DNA from: Flavobacteriaceae bacterium
GTDB lineage: Bacteria > Bacteroidota > Bacteroidia > Flavobacteriales > Flavobacteriaceae
Length of the DNA stretch: 64,000 bases
NCBI GenBank assembly: GCA_947448525.1
Contig: CANFNV010000009.1
Span: 23,728-87,727, forward strand
Direction: 5' to 3'
Notes under the pieces: generated by a model
The model's input: the letters and a program-made list of their open reading frames with translations, nothing else
Told to the model about the DNA's origin: nothing
Databases searched by the model: none
Made by a program: the position numbers and the translations under genes
Part shown: positions 56,101 to 62,100 of the stretch, in pieces
Position numbering within the stretch: the first letter of the stretch is position 1
Layout of the letters: every line of letters starts with the position of its first letter

Positions 56101-59100
56101 TACTGCTAATAATGTATCTAAAGATCCTGCACAAGTGTTAACAGGAGGTGCTGGTTCAACGGCATTTACGAGTTCAGGTTTAGTAGGAACACAAACTATT
56201 GGAAGCGTAACTATTACTTATGATAGTACTTCTAACTCTGCTGCTGGTGCAACAGGAAATGGAAATACTATTGGAACATATATCAACCAAGTAACTCCTT
56301 CTGCTGCTGCTGGTGGGTCAGGATTTTCTGCTTCAAACTATGCAATTACTTATGTTTCTGGTTCAATTACTGTATCTGGATTTACTAGAGGAAATTTAGT
56401 GGTGAACAGATTAGGTGTTGGAGGAACTACAGCTTTATCTTCTGCCGCTACAGCAATATCACTATTAGAGATTAATCCAAGTACTAATGCAATAGTTACT
56501 ACAATCACTTCAGCATTTACAGGATCCAATTTACTAACAGACTCAGGTACATCTACTTCGAATGGATTTTTAAACACTAATGGAGCCTATTTAGCGGTGC
56601 CAGGTTATAATACTGCTGTAGGAACTGCATCAGTTGCTGCTTCCAATACAAAAGCTAGTAATATATTTGGTTTAGGATATAGTGTAGCAGGAAGAACTAC
56701 TTTTCCAACTACAGTTTACACTGGGAACAACTTTAGAAGTGTGGTGCCTGTTAGTGCAACTACTTTTTATACAGCAGGAACACCCGGAGGTATTTGGTAT
56801 TATGATGGTTCAAATTTTGTAAATGTCAGTACTACAGTATCGAATACTAGAGTTGTTAAAATATTAAATGGTAATTTATATTTCTCTACTGGTTCAGGAA
56901 CTACAGGTATTTATCAAGTTGGTACAAGTGGATTGCCAACCACTACAGGTCAAACAAGTACTTTAGTTATACCTTCAACAGGTCCTTATGGATTTTCAAT
57001 AAGTCCTGATGGTAATACAGCTTATGTTGCTGATGATACAGCAGTTAATGGTAACACAGGTGGTGGAATTATCAAATGGACTAAATCAGGTACAACTTGG
57101 ACTAGACAATATACTTTTGGAAATCTATCACGAAGTATTACAGTAGATTATTCTAGTACAAATCCGGTAATTTATGCAACTACTATAGAAGCCAATAATA
57201 ATAAGATTATTAAAATTGTAGATACTGGTTCAACAGCTTCTTCAACCGATGTTGTTTTAGCAGGATCTAATTATATGTTTAGAGGTGTTGATTTTGCTCC
57301 AGCTGCTGCTAGCCCAACGATTTCAGCAACAGGTTCAGTTGCCGCTTTGACAACTACCTATGGAACTGTTTCCTCGGCTTCTAGTTTTACTGTTTCTGGT
57401 GCTGCTTTGAGCTCAGATATTACTGTTACAGCTCCTTCAGGAATTGAAGTTTCAACAAGTGCTACAACAGGTTTTGCTAGTTCCATTACTTTGATTAATA
57501 CTACTGGTTCATTAGCATCAACTACTGTTTATGTTAGAATTACTGCCACTGCTGCTTATACCGCAACTACATCGGTTAATATAGCATTAACCAGTACGTT
57601 TGCTACATCAGTTAATGTTCCGGTATCAATGACCGTAAACAAAAAAGGATTGACTATTACTGGAATTTCTGGAAACAACAAAGTATATGACGGAACTACT
57701 ACAGCCACATTAAATATTTTAAGTGCCTCTTATAACGGTTTAGTAAATGGAGATTCATTTACTGGTTTATCTGGAACTTCAGCAGCCGTTTTCAATAACA
57801 AAAACGTTGGTACTTCAAAATTAATTACAATTACAGGTTATTCAGCACCATCCAACAACTATACGATTACTCAACCAAGTGTTACTGCTGATATAACAAA
57901 AAAAGATGTAACGGTAACAAATGTTACGGCAAACAACAAAGTCTATGACGGAACTAATTTAGCTACGTTAAACGCTAGTTTAAATGGAGTTATTTCTGGA
58001 GATACAGTAATTTTGACTGCATCAGGAACTTTTGATACAACCTATCAAACTTCTGTTTATGGTCCACAATCATTAGTTACTCCAAGTTTTGCAATCTCAG
58101 GAACAGATTATACAAATTATAATTTAATTACTCCTTCTCTTAATCCTTTGTATGCTGATATTACTCCAAAACCATTAACTATATCAAATCCAACAGCTTC
58201 AGACAAACCATATGATGGCACTACTGCTGCAGTTATTTCAGGAACTTTAGTTGGTGTTGTGTCTCCTGATAATGTAAGTTTAGGATATGTCTATGGAAAT
58301 GTTTCAGATGCACAAGGGGAAACACTTTCTTATGGTGTTTTTGCTAATGCAAACGTTGGTTCTAATATTGCAGTGACTCCTAATTGGTTTATTAATGGAG
58401 ATACTTTTAATTATACTTTAACTGTTCCTAATGTTACGTTGACTGCTAATATTACTAGTTCAGGAGCTTCATCAATTACAAGCGCAACTAGTGCAACATA
58501 TACTTATGGGGATTCCATTAGCTATCAAATTACGGCATCAAATGCCCCAGGAGTAACCAATACTTCTTTTAATGCTACTAATTTACCTGTTGGTTTATCA
58601 ATTACTAACTCAGGTTTACTAACTTCTTCTGCTAATGTAGCTGTCGGAATTTATTCTATTCATCTTTCTGTAACAAACAGTTTAAACGAAATAGGTTACA
58701 AAGATTTAATACTTACAGTTACTAAAAAATCGTTAGCTTTTGCTACCAATTCATTTGTTGCGAATAATAAAGAATATGATGGATCTACAAATGCCTCTCT
58801 TTCAGGAATATTAGTAGGAATATTATCTGGAGATACAGTAACATTTAATGGTTCGGGTCAATTTGCTTTACCAAATGTTGCCAATAACGTTTTGGTAAGT
58901 TATTCAAACTTAGATTCCGGTTTGCAAGGAGCAAATGCTACAAACTATACGATTGTAGATCCAAATAGTATTTTAACAGCAAACATCACTAAGAGAACTT
59001 TGAGTTTTACAGCTGCTGTTACAACTAAAGTTTATGATGCAACAACTACTGCTACGGTTATCGTTTCCAATCTTGCAACATTAGTAGGTTCTGAAGTAGC

Positions 59101-62100
59101 AACTATTACTGCAACGGGTATTTTTGCTGATAAAAACGCAGGAACAGGAAAAGCAGTAACAGCTACTTATACTTTAGGAGGTGCTGATGCAGCAAATTAT
59201 CAGCTACCATCGACTTTACCTACATTAACAGGTAGTATTACTAAAGCGCCTTTAACCTATACAATTATTGCTAATAATAAAGAATATGATGGAACAACTG
59301 ATGCTACTGCCACAGTTTCTGGTATTACAGGGTTACTAACTGGTGATGCATCAACTACTATTTCATTAACGGCTTCGGGAAGTATATTTGCTTCTGCCAA
59401 CGTAGGTACAGGTATTGCAGTTAATAATACTGTGGTAACTTTAAGTGCTGGAACTTCTACACCAGATAACTCTGGAAATTATTCTATAACGCAACCCACA
59501 GTTTTAACCGCTTCTATCTTCGAAGGATTAGCTGCTGGTGATGTTGCAGTAATTGGATATAATACTTCTGGAGCTCCTGATACCATATCTTTATTGATAG
59601 TAAAAGATTTAACAGAAGGTACTACGTTCTACGTAAATGATAATGAGATAGCTAGTACTTCTGCAACCTCTTTTACTGATTTAGCGGAAGGTGAAGCTTC
59701 CTTTACTGTTAAAGCAGGCCAAACGGTTTCTGCTGGTACGGTTTTAGTATTACCATGGGGTGGAGCAGCCATTTCAACAACAACATATGATTGGAGTGCT
59801 ACTACAGGAGCTGGTTTAGGAGCTTCTAATGATGAAGTATACATCTATTCTGCACCCTCTATTACAAGCATTACGCCAACACATTTTATTTACTATGCGC
59901 AATTAGGAACTAGTATTAGTTCTGTTCCAAGTTCATTAGCTTTAGGTACTACAGCAATCCATCCGACAGCTGCGGCATCTAGATACTCAACAACATGTGC
60001 CACTTATAATTCTTGTAGAGCAACTTTGCTTTCAGAAATTGGAAAAACCACTACCAATTGGAATACCACTAATGCTACTTCTCAAGCAGCTGCAGATTGG
60101 TCGTTTACAGTACAAGCTACATGTCCAACTGCTACTATAACAGCATCGGGAACATTAGGTTCTTTAACTGCAGTTTATGGTTCTAATTCAGGAGCTACTT
60201 CATTTATAGTTAATGCTGGTTCATTAGTCAATGGTTCTACAGTAACTATAACTGCACCAACAGGTTTTGAAGTATCAAGTGATGGAACTTCCTTTGGTAC
60301 TACGGCAACTTTTGCATCATGTACTTCAACAAATCCAACAATTTATGTTCGTTTAGCTTCTAACATCAATGTTGGAAACTACAATGGAGTTATTACTGTT
60401 TCAAGTACAGGAGCTACAAGTACTACCATAGCAACAAATGCCATTAATACGGTGACGCCAAAACCTCTTACTATTACAGGAATTTTAATTGCTACAAGAG
60501 TTCAAGACGGCACTGATATAGCTTCAATAACTGGAACACCAGTTTTGAATGGAGTATTATCTACGGATGCTGCTAATGTTTCCTTAATAACTTCAGGTGC
60601 TACAGCAACTTTTGCTCAAACTACTCCAGGTACTGGTATTGCTGTAACAATTGCAGGTTATGCTTTAAATGGTTCTGCTGCAGGTAATTATTCTATAACT
60701 CAACCTTCAGGTTTAACAGGAACTATTTCAACCGTAGCAGTTCCTACTATTACAAGCGGTTTAACTTTAAGTACAGTTTATGGTGATGCTACATCATACC
60801 AAATTACAGCCGATTCTAGTAATTCAAATTACCCTGTTACAGGTTATAGTGCTACTAATTTACCAGCTGGATTGTCAGTAAGTAGCAATGGTTTGATTTC
60901 GGGTTCCTCTACAGTTGCAGCTGGAACATATAATATTACCCTTTCAGCTACAAATAATGGTGGTACTTCTAATTCAGTTTTAGTTTACACAGTAACAAAA
61001 CGTCCATTAACGGTTACGGTTTTAGCACCGACCAAAGCTTATGATGCTTTAACAACAGCAACAATATCTGTTTCAACTATTAATAATAAAGCGTTTACAG
61101 ATACAGTAACTATTACTGGGGCAGGAACATTTGATACTAAAAATGTAGGTACCGGAAAAACAGTATTAACTACTTTAGTTTTAGATGGTACTTCTGCTAC
61201 TAAATATACCTTAACGCAACCAACTATTACTAATGGAGTAATTACAGCAAAAACATTAACATTGACTGCTATTGCTGCTCAAAATAAAGTTTATGATGGA
61301 ACTACAAATGCAACTATTGTTGCTACATTGAGTGGCGTTATTGCTGGTGATGTAGTTGTTTTCGGCGGTACAGGTACTTTTGCTTCATCGGCTATTGCAA
61401 CAGCAATTTCAGTAACTTCAACGGCTACTTTATCTGGTACAGATGCGGGCAATTATACTTTCGTTCAACCAACAGGTTTAACCGCAAATATTACAGGTCC
61501 AGTTTTATATTTGAATACTTTTGATGGTGTTTCTGCATGTCCTACACAAGGAAATACTCCAGTAATGGCAACGGATGCAACAGGTACAGGATTAATAAGA
61601 AATACAATAATATGTAATTCAACAGGAAATGTATTTAATTCAACTACATTAAATAATACTGCTTCTGTTAATAACAATTCATATATTGAATTCTCTGCTT
61701 CAACAATTGGTGGTAAAAAATTAAATGTTACTGGATTATATTTCTTTAGACAAGGAAGTAATACAGCTCCTAATCAATTAGAAGTTAGATATAGTACGGA
61801 TAATTTTGCTACATCCACTTCATGGGGAGCCGCACCAGTAACTCCAACAGTTGGAACCGGAATCACTTGGGATTTCACCGATTTCACTACTCCACTTAAT
61901 GGTACTGTTAAGTTCCGTTTGTATCCTTATGGTACACAAAGAGCTGATGGTGGAACTACTGCTGCTGCTGCTGCTTCAGGAACGTTTAGATTGGATGATG
62001 TTACCATTTATGGTACTGTAGTTTATGGTCCTACTGCTGCTAGTATTGCTACAACAGGAACTTCTTCAGTTTGTTCAGGAACTTCTTCAGCCATTAGTGC

